Assembly: GCA_037693485.1 (NCBI GenBank)
Contig: CM075354.1
Location: 64,837,501 to 64,901,500 of the forward strand
Direction of reading: 5' to 3'
DNA length: 64,000 bases
From: Kitagawia praeruptora
Lineage: Eukaryota > Streptophyta > Magnoliopsida > Apiales > Apiaceae
Positions 1 through 11,000 of this stretch are shown here, in pieces (the stretch's first letter is position 1; every line of letters starts with the position of its first letter). The translations under genes and the position numbers were made by a program. Under the pieces are notes generated by a model, which had not been told where the DNA came from, searched no databases, and saw nothing but the letters and a program-made list of their open reading frames with translations.

Positions 1-1481
1 ATTATAGGCCAACAAGGCCTTTCAAGCCAATTTAGTAATTTACTAATTTGCCATTCCATCATATAAATATTAAAAAAAAGATGTTTATCATGAGAATTGA
101 ACCCATGACTTTTATGTAAAGAATGAATTATTTTCACATCTCCAACCACTACACCAAAGAAGCTTTTAGAATCTTTTTTATAACTCTTTAAGTACATACT
201 CCAAGAACTCATTTGTTATGATGTTCAATATTTCTATTAATTCATATATTTTATAGTCAAAACCGACCCGAATTGTTCATCGGACTAATCGGAGCTTTAC
301 CGAGCAAAGTTCAAGTTTTAAATTACTCGATTCTTGAGGTTCGCGAGACTAATCAGACTTTCAATATTTAAAAATTTTAAATATTATAAATATCTTTCAC
401 AATAGTCGAACCGTTTATATTCAAACTTTTTTCACAATAGGTTAAATCGATTCGAGATTTCAAGTTTTATGAGTCAAGTTTCGAGGTTAAAATTAAAGGA
501 CCAATTGAACTTGAGCTCGAGTTCAAGCTCGACGGAACTTTTTAGCCGAGTTTGAGCTCGAGTGTGGCAATGTTCGACTCGACTCGATTACACCCCACTC
601 TCATTGCTATTGGGCAAAATATTTTGATAGACTAGAAAAAAAATAATTTAAGAAAAATAAAACAAAAATTATTGCAGATGAGATTTGAACTTCATATTAT
701 ATTTTAGATAAACATTTAGATAAAACACATAGTTGGGTCAAAAATATTTATTAAAAAATAGATTATAGATTTTCTTTTAAAAATAATATATTTAAAATGT
801 CTAACTGTATTATTGAAATATGATACTTAGTAGATAATATATTACAATGTACATGAATACAAACCAAAATTTTAGCTAATTTTAATATAAATTACAATAA
901 TATTAAATCACTATCACATGACCACTTCCACGCCACCAGGACCACGACATGTACCACTACCAAAATTACCATAATTTTATCTGTAACAACATGAACACCA
1001 CCACTTACACCACCAAAATCACCAATATCAAAGCAAAATTACTAGGAATTCAACTAAAGTTACCCAAACTTAAACGTAAATCAATAAAAAATTTGAACGT
1101 AAATTACAAGAATATTCCAGATTTAGAATTGTAAAAATATTCGAAGCTATTGGTAATGGTGTTGACGGTAAGTAAATTGAGTAAAAATGTCATCGATCGA
1201 CATTACCAACTTAGATCTATTGAGAGAATGATGAATGAATTAGTGGAGGTGTGGTCGGGAATGTGAGTAGAATTCATGACAAACATGTTCATCAGTTACT
1301 TTCGAAGTGGTGGTGGATTTGGTGACAACAAAATATCATAGAGTGATGATGGTACATACACACACACTCCCTCTCTCTCACCCATTCACACACATTACAC
1401 ATATGTGTGTGTATATCATGAACGATGATGACAAATGGAATGGGGTGATGATAACTGTAGTGTAAAGCAAGTGATGGTATC
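1..1481. other. AT-rich intergenic DNA, no gene seen
   Basis: No credible coding exon was found. The stretch at about 245-595 is rich in CGAG/CTCG words (for example GAGCTCGAGT near 550) and looks like an old repeat end. A mixed CA/CT/TG microsatellite lies at about 1349-1420. The 61-codon frame at 949-1134 is low complexity and is not called. Confidence 0.6.
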
Positions 1482-1585
1482 TGTTAGTTACAGAGGCATG
1501 CCTGTATACATCTAATAACAAGCCTAATTGTTTGTAATGCTTTGCATTACTTACATGACCTCTTAACTGAGGGAACCTCTAGTTA
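1482..1585 (+). mobile_element. Fragment of a Copia LTR (first ~103 bp)
   Basis: Starts TGTTAGTTACAGAGGCATGC and matches, with only a few substitutions, the reverse complement of 7296-7398, which is the 5' start of the full LTR described at 6131-7398. The match stops abruptly at about 1585. It is therefore a truncated LTR of the same family lying in the opposite orientation. No paired end or target duplication was found. Confidence 0.8.
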
Positions 1586-1607
1586 AGAAAAACACTAAAA
1601 TAAAAAT

Positions 1608-1634
1608 TAAAACCCGTGCATCGCACGGGTTTTA

Positions 1635-1698
<64 letters not shown>
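1608..1698. repeat. Helitron-type hairpin followed by (TA)n microsatellite
   Basis: A palindrome CCGTGCATCGCACGG at about 1613-1628 is followed by an uninterrupted TA run of about 58 bp. A second copy of the same hairpin lies at about 1710-1726. The hairpin is the 3'-terminal stem seen at both Helitron copies in this window. The TA run probably grew at, or next to, the insertion site. Confidence 0.7.
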
Positions 1699-1699
<1 letters not shown>

Positions 1700-3409
1700 T
1701 AGCTTAAAACCCGTGCATCGCACGGATGTTCTTTAATATAATGATTTTTTTTTTTAATTTGAATTAAAAAATTTAAGATATGAATTTTTAGGCTTAAAAT
1801 TTTAAATAATATGATCTGATAATAATTATATGTATGTTGTTCGTGATATTTATAGAGAAGAATGGATTTTACTTTGAAAATATAGAAAACAATGGTATGT
1901 GTTTAGCTAAAAAAATGAAATCGATTAGTTATTATAATATTATTATTTTATTTTACTTAAATAAAGTTGGATAAAATATAAAATATATTGTATTCTATGT
2001 GAAAAAAAATTGATTAGTTATTGAAAAATAAAAATATATTGTATAAATATAAAATATATTTATATTTTATATAAAATATAAAAATTGATTAATATTATAA
2101 TATTGTTATTTTATTTTATTAAACAGAACCGTCCGTGATATAATTGGGAAAAAAAAAGATTTTAGTTAGAGAAAATAGAAAAGGTAATGTGAAAATTAAA
2201 ATGGTGCATGTTTTAGGTGAAAAAGGTAATTGATTAGTTTATAGTAATTATAATTTAATTTATGTTATTTTACTAAATTAAATTGCTCGTAGTGTCTTTA
2301 GATAGTGAGAAATTAATGTTAACCGTGATATTTCTAGATAAAAGAAATTTTAATTATGAAATATGGAAAATATGATATTGAAAAAAGATAGATTTTAGTT
2401 TGAGAAAATAGAAAAGGTAATGTGAAAATTAAAATGGTGACATGTTTTAGGTGAAAAAGGTAATTGATTAGTTTATAGTAATTATAATTTAATTTATGTT
2501 ATTTTACTAAATTAAATTGCTTGTTGTGTCGTTAGATAGTGAGAAATTAATGTTGCCCGTGATATTTCTAGAAACAAAGAATTTTAATTATGAAATATGT
2601 CTACAAAAAAGGAATTTTAATTATGAAATATGAAAAAGATGATATTGAAAAAAGACAGATTTTAGTCAGAGAAAATAGAAAAGTTAATGTGAAAATTAAA
2701 AAGGTGACATGTTTTAGGTGAAAAAGGTAATTGATTAGTTTATAGTAATTATAATTTAATTTATGTTATTTTACTAAATTAAATTGCTCGTAGTGTCAAT
2801 AAATATTGAGAAATTAATGTTGCTCGTGATATTTCTAGAAAAAATGAATTTTAATTATTAAATATGGAAAAGATGATACGTTTTAGCTGAAAAGGGTAAT
2901 CAATAATTATTAGTATTATAATATTATTATTTTATTTTATTAAATAGAACCACTAGTGATATCATTGGGAAAAAATTATTTTAGTTACAGAATAGGGAAA
3001 AGGTAACATGTTTTGGCTAAAAAAAAGTAATTGATTAGTTAATAGTAACTATAATATAATTATGTTATTTTATTAAACAAAATTGCTCGTAGTGTTTATA
3101 AGAAAGGAGAAATTTTAGTTAGATACAATATAAATATCTTAAAAACGGAAATTAATTAGTTAGTGTAAAATAGAAAAAGTAACATGTTTAATCTGAAAAA
3201 AGAAATTAATTAATTAAGTATGATCAATTTGCCTTAAATTCAAGTTTCTGCTTTTAGTGTTGTGGTTGGAAATATATTACCTACGTCGTAGAGTTATAGT
3301 AATATTAATAATATTAATTGGATGTAAGGGTAATTAGGTAAATTCAATAGGTACCAAACAACCAACCAACCAAACTTTCAATGTTTCGGAATTTATATAA
3401 TAGTATAGA
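1699..3409 (-). mobile_element. Non-autonomous Helitron, minus orientation
   Basis: Read on the minus strand, the 5' end is TCTATACTATTATATAA (3409 downward) and the 3' end is a CCGTGC/GCACGG hairpin, TTTTAAG, then CTAA at 1702-1699. This is the TC...hairpin-CTRR layout of Helitrons. The base before the 5' TC is A, as expected for A^T insertion; the base after CTAA is not the expected T, perhaps because of the adjacent TA expansion. The interior carries a degenerate tandem array (see 2157-3200) and no Rep/helicase coding sequence. The relative at 11147-12336 has the same ends but a clearly diverged interior. Confidence 0.72.
2157..3200. repeat. Degenerate ~235-265 bp tandem repeats inside the Helitron
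   Basis: Blocks beginning TTTTAGTTAGAGAAAATAG recur near 2158, 2393 and 2658, with a weaker copy near 2980. Each also holds the words GTAATTGATTAGTT and AAATTGCTCGTAGTGTC. Spacing is about 235 and 265 bp. Confidence 0.75.
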
Positions 3410-4546
3410 TAGATTTTTGACAATTATTTTAGCCAACTTCGTTTGGAGATAAGCATCTCCAACAACTTAGCTTAACAAAATCTAAATTACTAAAATCCAT
3501 TAATTTAATAGTATTTTTAAGGAATGTACTAGGACGCCAGCTCAGTCTTGGGAGGTCCTAGGCGTTCATCTTGGGAATTATCTACCATAATTTGTATAAG
3601 TTAATTTTCATATTACAATTTAATAAATTTAATATTTAATTATTTCAATAATATATTATTCTAAAAAACAATGGCTTAACCTATTAAATTGTTTAATTGA
3701 TTAAATTTTAATATAATAAAATTAATTCTAAGTAAATTTTATAATTATAAAAAAGAGATAATGACCAAAATACCTCAAAATGGGGTACCCATTGTCCAAA
3801 ATACCGTTTTTCGGAAGGTGCAGCCCAATCTACCCACGGGATACGCTGTTCGGTGTAGCGTATCCATGTACTGTTCATCGCCAGAGAACTAAGCAACTCG
3901 CCAGAATTGTTGAGGTCTGAGTCGCCGGCGACTTCGACGGAAAACATAAGATCTCAGTTTGGCATCATTTCAGCGTCCACCAGCCTCCAAATCATCACCA
4001 CATGACAAACAACTCGCCTTCTTCATCATCCCGATATCTGTTTGTCTCCTCCGGCCCCGCAGGGGCATCAACGAGGTTAAACAGAAAACGAATCAGAAAT
4101 TATGCTTGAATTAGGAATTTCAAATCCACGAATTAAATCGAAAATCGGTAATTATGAATATGTAGAGAATCGAATTGCGATTCTAGTGATATATAGAACG
4201 TGATTGTAAAGTTCATGATTTGGACGAAAAAATAGAAACAAAAATCATGCCGGAATCGCCATATCGGGAGCTCTGGAAATGATGATGCTGACGTATGATA
4301 CGCCCTTCCAACATGCGTATCTTCTAATACGCATGTTCCATATGCGTATCTCACGTAACTATAGCATCCGCCCACCGGCGTTAAGATGACGTCAGGTGAT
4401 GTAAACACGCCTTTCACAGATGCGTATCACCTGATGCGTTTCTCCAGAATGCGTATCTAGCCTTGCCACTCCACTGTCAGTAACGTGTCTGCAGGACACT
4501 CCTCCATTAGTAGCGTATCTGCGGGACACTCCTCCACGAGTAGCGC
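3410..4546 (-). repeat. Left arm of a ~1.1 kb inverted repeat
   Basis: This segment is the inverted counterpart of 10035-11146. I saw only about two substitutions from 3414 to about 4470 (for example near 3450 and 4318), then a 25-bp length difference near the inner end. It comprises 346 bp of non-coding DNA that includes a TATAAAAAAG word (3746-3755), followed by a truncated Mutator-like element (3756-4546). The outer boundary is the 5' end of the Helitron at 3409. The inner boundary joins Copia gag sequence at about 4546. Confidence 0.9.
3756..4546 (-). mobile_element. Truncated copy of a Mutator-like (MULE) element
   Basis: Begins AGATAATGACCAAAATACC right after TATAAAAAAG, the reverse complement of the 10-bp target duplication of the complete copy at 9948-10804. 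The distal terminal repeat is missing because the sequence switches to Copia gag at about 4546. The interior is full of GATACGC/GCGTATC words. Short open frames here (for example 4133-4417 and 3708-3947) are identical in the other arm, but this reflects the recent duplication and is not evidence of coding. Confidence 0.75.
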
Positions 4547-6085
4547 AACCTTATTCTGCAGATATTCAACTTCTTTCTTAAGGTTTTCTACTTGCATAGC
4601 AATTAGCTCAAGTTCCTCATTCTTTCTGATTAACATTTCATTTCTAGTAGACAGTTTAGCAATTTCCTCATTAGCAACAGTCATACTAGTATGAATATTA
4701 AACATTTCAACAGATAGTTGTTCAATCATGCATTTGTACTCAGAAACAGACATGTCTATGGTAGTGAGAGATGGTACCTGAGGGTCTGATGAAGATGTGT
4801 CATCCTTGGAATTGGCCATTAAGGCATAGTTACAAAATTCTTGCTCTTCTCCATCACTATCAGAATCATCCCAACATTTCCCTTCAGCTATGTAGGCCTT
4901 ACCTTGTGTCTGCCTTTTCAAAAGGGCCTCATATTTAGCTTCAAGCTCTAGAAACTCCTTATCCTTCTTTTTAGGCTTCTTGCATTCACTGGCAAAATGC
5001 CCCAGGTCATTGCATCTATAACACCTTATAGATGACCTATCCACATGGCTGGTTTTAAATTTATTCTTGTTTGGTTTCACAGGTGCCTTGCTCTTATTGA
5101 ATGAATGGTTTTGGGTTTTAGGTTTGAAGGGTTGGTTTTAGGTTTGAAGGGTTTTAGGTTTTAGGGTTTTAAATTTTCTGGCCATGAAAGCATATGAAGT
5201 GTTTTCCATTCCATCTAGTTCTTCAAGAGTATAGAACTCTTCTTCCTCCTTCTCCTCAACAGGTTCACTTACCTCAGCTTCAGTTTCATCATCTACTATC
5301 TCCTCTATCCTTAGCTAACTTGTAGATGCTTCTAGGTCTTGAATAGATTTGTTGACAATCAAGGCACATGATGTGTTTATCATTCTGCCTTGGTTGGCTT
5401 GGATAGCCCTTTTCTGAAGCAACTCGAGCTCATGAGTTTTTAAAACCCCATAGAGCACATCATATGTGATTTTGTTCAAATCTCTTTCCATTAGAGAAAT
5501 GACCCTCTGCTCTAGGTGGTTTGGTGAAGATAGTAGAAACTTCATGTTCAACTCCTTGGTGCTGTAAACCTTGCCATTCATCTGCAACTCAGTAACTAGC
5601 TTGTGAAATCTCTCAAACATCTCAGTGATGCTTTCCTCGGGCTGTGCCATGAAAGCTTCATACTGTGTGACCAGTATCTGTTTCTTGTTTTCCTTAACCT
5701 CATCAGTCCCTTCACATAGCACCTCAATGTGATCCCACATTTCTTTGGCAGATGTACACGATGCAATGTTTGCAAACATTGACATATCCATGGAATCAAT
5801 AATTAGCAACATGAGGTGACTGTCAAGAGCAACCATCTCCTTTTATGATTCTGTCCATTTGGATGGTTCCTTGGCCACATAAGATCTTGGAATGGTTGTG
5901 GTTCCAACAATCTTTTCAGGTATTTTTTGTTGTGGAACAAAGAGACCATTCTTGAGAATCTCAGGATACAAAGGATGAGAGGCTTTGATGAACAGCATAA
6001 TTTTTATCTTCCAGAGGTTGTAATTTTCTTTGTCAAACTTAGGGACTTTCACCATTCCTGTTGTCTTTGGTGTATTCGAACTCAT
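4547..6085 (-). pseudogene. gag: Degenerate Copia gag (UBN2-type plus CCHC knuckle)
   Basis: Reading on the minus strand from ATG at 6085-6083, three open blocks lie in one frame: 6085-5846, 5836-5315 and 5080-4547. They are separated by stops at 5845-5843 and near 5314 and by further stops around 5150. The first blocks resemble Copia gag (N-Y-x-x-W-K motif near residue 22; W-D-H-I-E then E-G-T-D-E-V). The last holds one zinc knuckle C-Y-R-C-N-D-L-G-H-F-A-S-E-C at about 5024-4983, followed by an acidic and coiled-coil stretch. The frame then runs without a break into the MULE arm, so the last residues are not gag. Protease, integrase, RT and RNase H are absent. It is a dead 5' piece of a retrotransposon, related to but distinct from the intact-looking gag at 20264. 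Confidence 0.85.
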
Positions 6086-6117
6086 GATCGTTTTTCTATT
6101 TTTGAATAAACAGCCCT

Positions 6118-6128
6118 CTCTGATACCA
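6118..6128 (-). promoter_or_regulatory. Primer-binding site of the truncated Copia element
   Basis: On the minus strand TGGTATCAGAG follows the LTR end by two bases. This matches the usual initiator-methionine tRNA primer site of plant Copia elements and fixes the LTR end at 6131. Confidence 0.85.
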
Positions 6129-6130
6129 CT

Positions 6131-7398
6131 TGTTGAGTATTGAATACATCAAAAGAATACAGAGGAGGGGTGAATGGATTCTTGAACTTTTCTTGTTCTT
6201 GAATCTGTGTAGCAGATAAGTGTTTATGTGTGTGCAAATTTGTAGGTGCGGATAAAGAATAACACAAGACACAATATCACTTTAATCTAATATATTATTA
6301 GATAAAGGTTGCTACAATCTGTGAATACAAAATGATAGTATTATCAGCTTCGTTTTTCTCAAAGAGATAAATCTTTTTGGTGTGTATGAAAAACTTAATC
6401 AACTAAAGAAGTGAGATTGTATTCTTATAGAACACGAATACAACTCAGTTACTACAAATAAGGTTATAGGATAAATTACTTTTTTGTATGTCTATCCTTT
6501 TTGAGTAAGCATCCAAACTGCTACAGATTTGACTTTGAAAAGTTCTGTTCAGATCCACTTCTTTAGCTCTTTGTCTCTTCTATATCTCTCCAAGCTTCCT
6601 TGTAGGCTTTCCAGAGCACATTACAGATTGTGGTCCATAAAGTGCATTGGCTTGTTGTAGGTTTCAGACTTGTACAATTTCTTCAGTATTTTGTCTCCAA
6701 GAATGTATTCGAGAAGTGGCTAAGTGATTGATTCGAGAACTAGGATTAGATAACTCTTAGTTCTCGAATACTGTATGATTGACATATCGAATCACTTCTC
6801 GAATAGTACTTTTCTCCAGGATTCCTTGAGTTGTCTAATAGAACACTTGACTTGTCGAATCCCTGAGATATCGAATAGTTCATTCAGAGTCCTTGAAATA
6901 TCGAATGGAACTTTGACTTGTTGACTCTTTGAGAACTCGAATATCACTTTGACTTGTTGACTTCTTGAGTTCTCGAATAGAGCATTTAGACATGTCGAAT
7001 CTCTGAGATATCGAATAGTTCATTCAGAGATATCGAATAGTGTCTTCTCAGATATCGAATCTCTGACTTCTCGAACGCTAGACTTCTCGAATAGACAAAT
7101 GTACTTCTCGAATTGGTACTTAGGCAAATTCTTCATTTCTTCAAATCCCAGCTGTGATTATTTGACAGTCTTTATATTCTTGCTTGAGGCATGAACCTTG
7201 GAACTTCTTTCAAGCATTATTCTTTACTATATAAGTACAGTTACACAACTAGGATTTGATGCCTATTACAAGTACAAAACAAATAGAAACTCTACAACTA
7301 GAGGTTCCCTCAGTTAAGAGGTCATGTAAGTAATGCAAAGCATTACAGACAATTAGGCTTGTTATTAGATGTAAACAGGCATGCCTCTGTGACTAACA
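6131..7398 (-). mobile_element. 5' LTR of the truncated Copia element
   Basis: Read on the minus strand it starts TGTTAGTCACAG (7398 downward) and ends AATACTCAACA at 6131, giving TGTT...AACA ends, and is directly followed by the primer-binding site. Length is 1268 bp. The stretch 6700-7115 contains many TCGAATA and GATATCGAAT words and eight exact TTCnnGAA sites. The matching 3' LTR is absent; only a 103-bp LTR start survives at 1482-1585. Confidence 0.85.
6708..7112. promoter_or_regulatory. Cluster of eight TTCnnGAA palindromes in the Copia LTR
   Basis: Exact TTCnnGAA occurs at 6708-6715, 6732-6739, 6761-6768, 6796-6803, 6970-6977, 7068-7075, 7084-7091 and 7105-7112. The word is the two-module core of heat-shock elements. 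Most copies read TTCTCGAA. Function is inferred only; spacing to a third module was not conserved on inspection. Confidence 0.5.
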
Positions 7399-8087
7399 TA
7401 TATTAAGTAGTTATAAGAATTTTAATTTTAATTGATTTTATATAGAACCTGACCCAATAAAAAAATATTGAATTTACCATAAAAAAAACAATGTAATTGT
7501 CAAATGATGTTTTTTTATAGTAAATTTGATAGTGGATTCAAGACCGTTTTTTCCTTTATACTCTCTTACAATACAATAAATTCAAGATTGTTTGCAAGAA
7601 AAAAGATTTTATTTTTCTTTTTTTGAGAATAGGGGACCTTGGTAAATTCCAGATTTTGAATAGAATCATTTCATATCACAAAAAACTGCGCAAATTAAAA
7701 TAATATCTAAAAAGATCATACATTTTAAAAAATTATATATATCAATAACCCAATAATTTTATTTATATCTATATGTATCTTTTGTTCATTCCATAAGTTA
7801 TAGTTATATGTATCTTTTGTTTATCGGATAAGTTTTGTGTTGGAGGCATCTAAATGATTTCAGTTTTAGATTTGACCATTATATCTCATTTATATTGGAT
7901 ATTCATTAATATTGGATTTCGACCATAATCATTTATTTATATTGGATATTCTTATTTATTCAATTTTGAATTTCGACCATAGTCTTTCATCTTGTGGTGT
8001 ATTTCTTACTTATTTGATTTTCTTTATAGTCAAATTTGAAGTCTATATTGTTTTGGTTAAGAGGTGAAGGTTTTCAATTTGAAGAAA
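7399..8087 (+). other. Upstream region of the LisH gene
   Basis: AT-rich DNA between the Copia LTR and the ATG at 8088. No repeat ends were recognised. It must hold the promoter and 5' UTR of the downstream gene, but I could not point to a convincing TATA box. Confidence 0.4.
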
Positions 8088-11000
8088 ATGGAACACACAT
8101 TAAATTTGAGTGACAAGAAATACACATTTCTTGAAAATAAAAGAAATGTCAAAGAGATGTGAGTTATATTTACATGTGCACATTATCAATTTAGTCATTT
8201 TTTATGATTTTAATTTATGTTTTTAATTGATTGTTTTAATTTTTTGACTTGAAATTTTTAGACTGCATCTATACATTTACGGTTACATGATAAAACGTGA
8301 CCATCCTAGAGCTGCAAGAATTTTTGCTGAAAAGACCAACATTCAGATATCACAATGTAAGTGTTTTTTTGCTCATTCTATATTCAATTATTTCTCTCTA
8401 ATTGGGCCTTTCTTTGTGATCGGTATATGGCTGGGTTATCTTTAGTTTTTTATGGGCTTAGTTTGTCATTAGTTTATCTATTCTATTATGGGTCTGCAAT
8501 ATCGAGTTTGTTTGTTATCGGTTGCAGTGGATTTTGTGGATTCTTGGTCTTGGGCCTTAATATTTGAAAGAATGCTTTGCTTTTCAAAAAAAAAAATTCA
8601 ATTATTTAATTGAATGAATTAATTATTTGAAAAAACAGTAATCGAACCTGTGTCTCTTCAAATATAATTATATATTCATTTTATATTATTTTATTTGTTT
8701 ATACTTTTATTGTGTCATTTTTATCATCATAAAATTTTAAATTATGGATGTTTTTTTCGCTAATTATTTTGTATGTTTTTTAGATGTTTGTAAAAATATA
8801 TTTATAATGTATGCATCATATGAAAGTTTATATGCAATATACAATTATTTAATAAATTTATTATAATATAAAAAGAAAAAAAATAATCAACTTCAACGAA
8901 AGGAAAATAGATCTAGAATTTTAGTCCGGATCCAGAATATAGTTACACTATACTGTATTCATTTGATAAGAATGCAATATGTGAAGAAGAAAAGTATGCA
9001 AAATGATGAAACGTAGAATGGAGCATTTTCCTTAAAATACATGAATGATATTTTTTGTTTAAATTATTTAGAAAGGAATGAAGAAGGAACTAGTAATAAG
9101 TATAAGAATCACGTTAAGGAAACAAAAAGTATTTTTAAAAAATTCTTCCAAATGACATAAGAGTTTTAATTAATGTGGTTGATCAAAAATTTCTCCCAAA
9201 TCATTCGAAAGTTTTGACTAATGTGACTGGATTGAGTTTATTTTATGAGAAAACTGGCTTGAGGTTCTTCTCAGGCATTTCTCCTAAGGTTATATTATTA
9301 TAAGGTAAAGGGCCCCGTAAGGGCATTTTTGTAATTGTAATTTTTTCTTCCAGTAATTTACATAAATAGCCTTAATTTTATATGAAGATTGTTTTAACCT
9401 CAGGGTTCTACCTGAGATCAACCTCAGGCACTTGAAACTCTTATTTTATTTATTATTTTTATAATAAATCGTAACAAAATATTCGAAACAATTTTGGATT
9501 CTCAAACATTTTTAAATTATAAGTCTGAGGATGAGCACCCTGATGTTAGATCATTTTTCATATAAACATAAGGGTATTATTGTAATTACATGGTTACAAA
9601 AACACACTTAAAATATTATTTTATGTAAAATTTTTATATCTTTAGGGTTATGTTCATTCTCATTATTCTCGTTTTCACAATTCTTCCCAAATGAAAATAC
9701 AAATTTCATTTCAATTTTTTCAAATTCCATCGTGAACCCAATTAGACCCCTCTTCCATTTTACCCCATGGGTTCAACTTTGCAATCTACCCTTTGACTTT
9801 GATTGTTCGTTCATTCCTAACTAACCTATTTTATTATTCAAATTCATCTCATCCTATATTCTAATATTAAGTAATTTTCTTTATTTTCTATTCATTTTGA
9901 TTGTTTTAATGTTAAATGATTTATTTTTTATTTACACCTTTTTTATAGGGTGATGGTCCAAAATACCTCATTTTCCCCTTCCCATTACCAAAATACCCAC
10001 CGCCAACTTGGGTGGACCTAAATACCCACGGAACGCGCTACTCGTGGAGGAGTGTCCCGCAGATACGCTAGATACGCTACGATTGGAGGAGTGGCAAGGC
10101 TAGATACGCATTCTGGAGAAACGCATCAGGTGATACGCATCTGTGAAAGGCGTGTTTACATCACCTGACGTCATCTTAACGCCGGTGGGCGGATGCTATA
10201 GTTACGTGAGATACGCATATGGAACATGCGTATTAGAAGATACACATGTTGGAAGGGCGTATCATACGTCAGCATCATCGTTTCCAGAGCTCCCGATATG
10301 GCGATTCCGGCATGATTTTTGTTTCTATTTTTTCGTCCAAATCATGAACTTTACAATCACGTTCTATATATCACTAGAATCGCAATTCGATTCTCTACAT
10401 ATTCATAATTACCGATTTTCGATTTAATTCGTGGATTTGAAATTCCTAATTCAAGCATAATTTCTGATTCGTTTTCTGTTTAACCTCGTTGATGCCCCTG
10501 CGGGGCCGGAGGAGACAAACAGATATCGGGATGATGAAGAAGGCGAGTTGTTTGTCATGTGGTGATGATTTGGAGGCTGGTGGACGCTGAAATGATGCCA
10601 AACTGAGATCTTATGTTTTCCGTCGAAGTCGCCGGCGACTCAGACCTCAACAATTCTGGCGAGTTGCTTAGTTCTCTGGCGATGAACAGTACATGGATAC
10701 GCTACACCGAACAGCGTATCCCGTGGGTAGATTGGGCTGCACCTTCCGAAAAACGGTATTTTGGACAATGGGTACCCCATTTTGAGGTATTTTGGTCATT
10801 ATCTCTTTTTTATAATTATAAAATTTACTTAGAATTAATTTTATTATATTAAAATTTAATCAATTAAACAATTTAATAGGTTAAGCCATTGTTTTTTAGA
10901 ATAATATATTATTGAAATAATTAAATATTAAATTTATTAAATTGTAATATGAAAATTAACTTATACAAATTATGGTAGATAATTCCCAAGATGAACGCCT

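Noticed and set aside
949..1134. 61-codon frame rich in Asn, Thr and Lys
   Set aside because: Low-complexity AT-rich DNA without splice or domain evidence.
4133..4417. 94-codon frame, identical at 10143-10427, and a 79-codon frame identical at 3708-3947 and 10613-10852
   Set aside because: Identity follows from the near-identical inverted arms. The frames lie in MULE terminal and repeat sequence and show no domain or codon bias.
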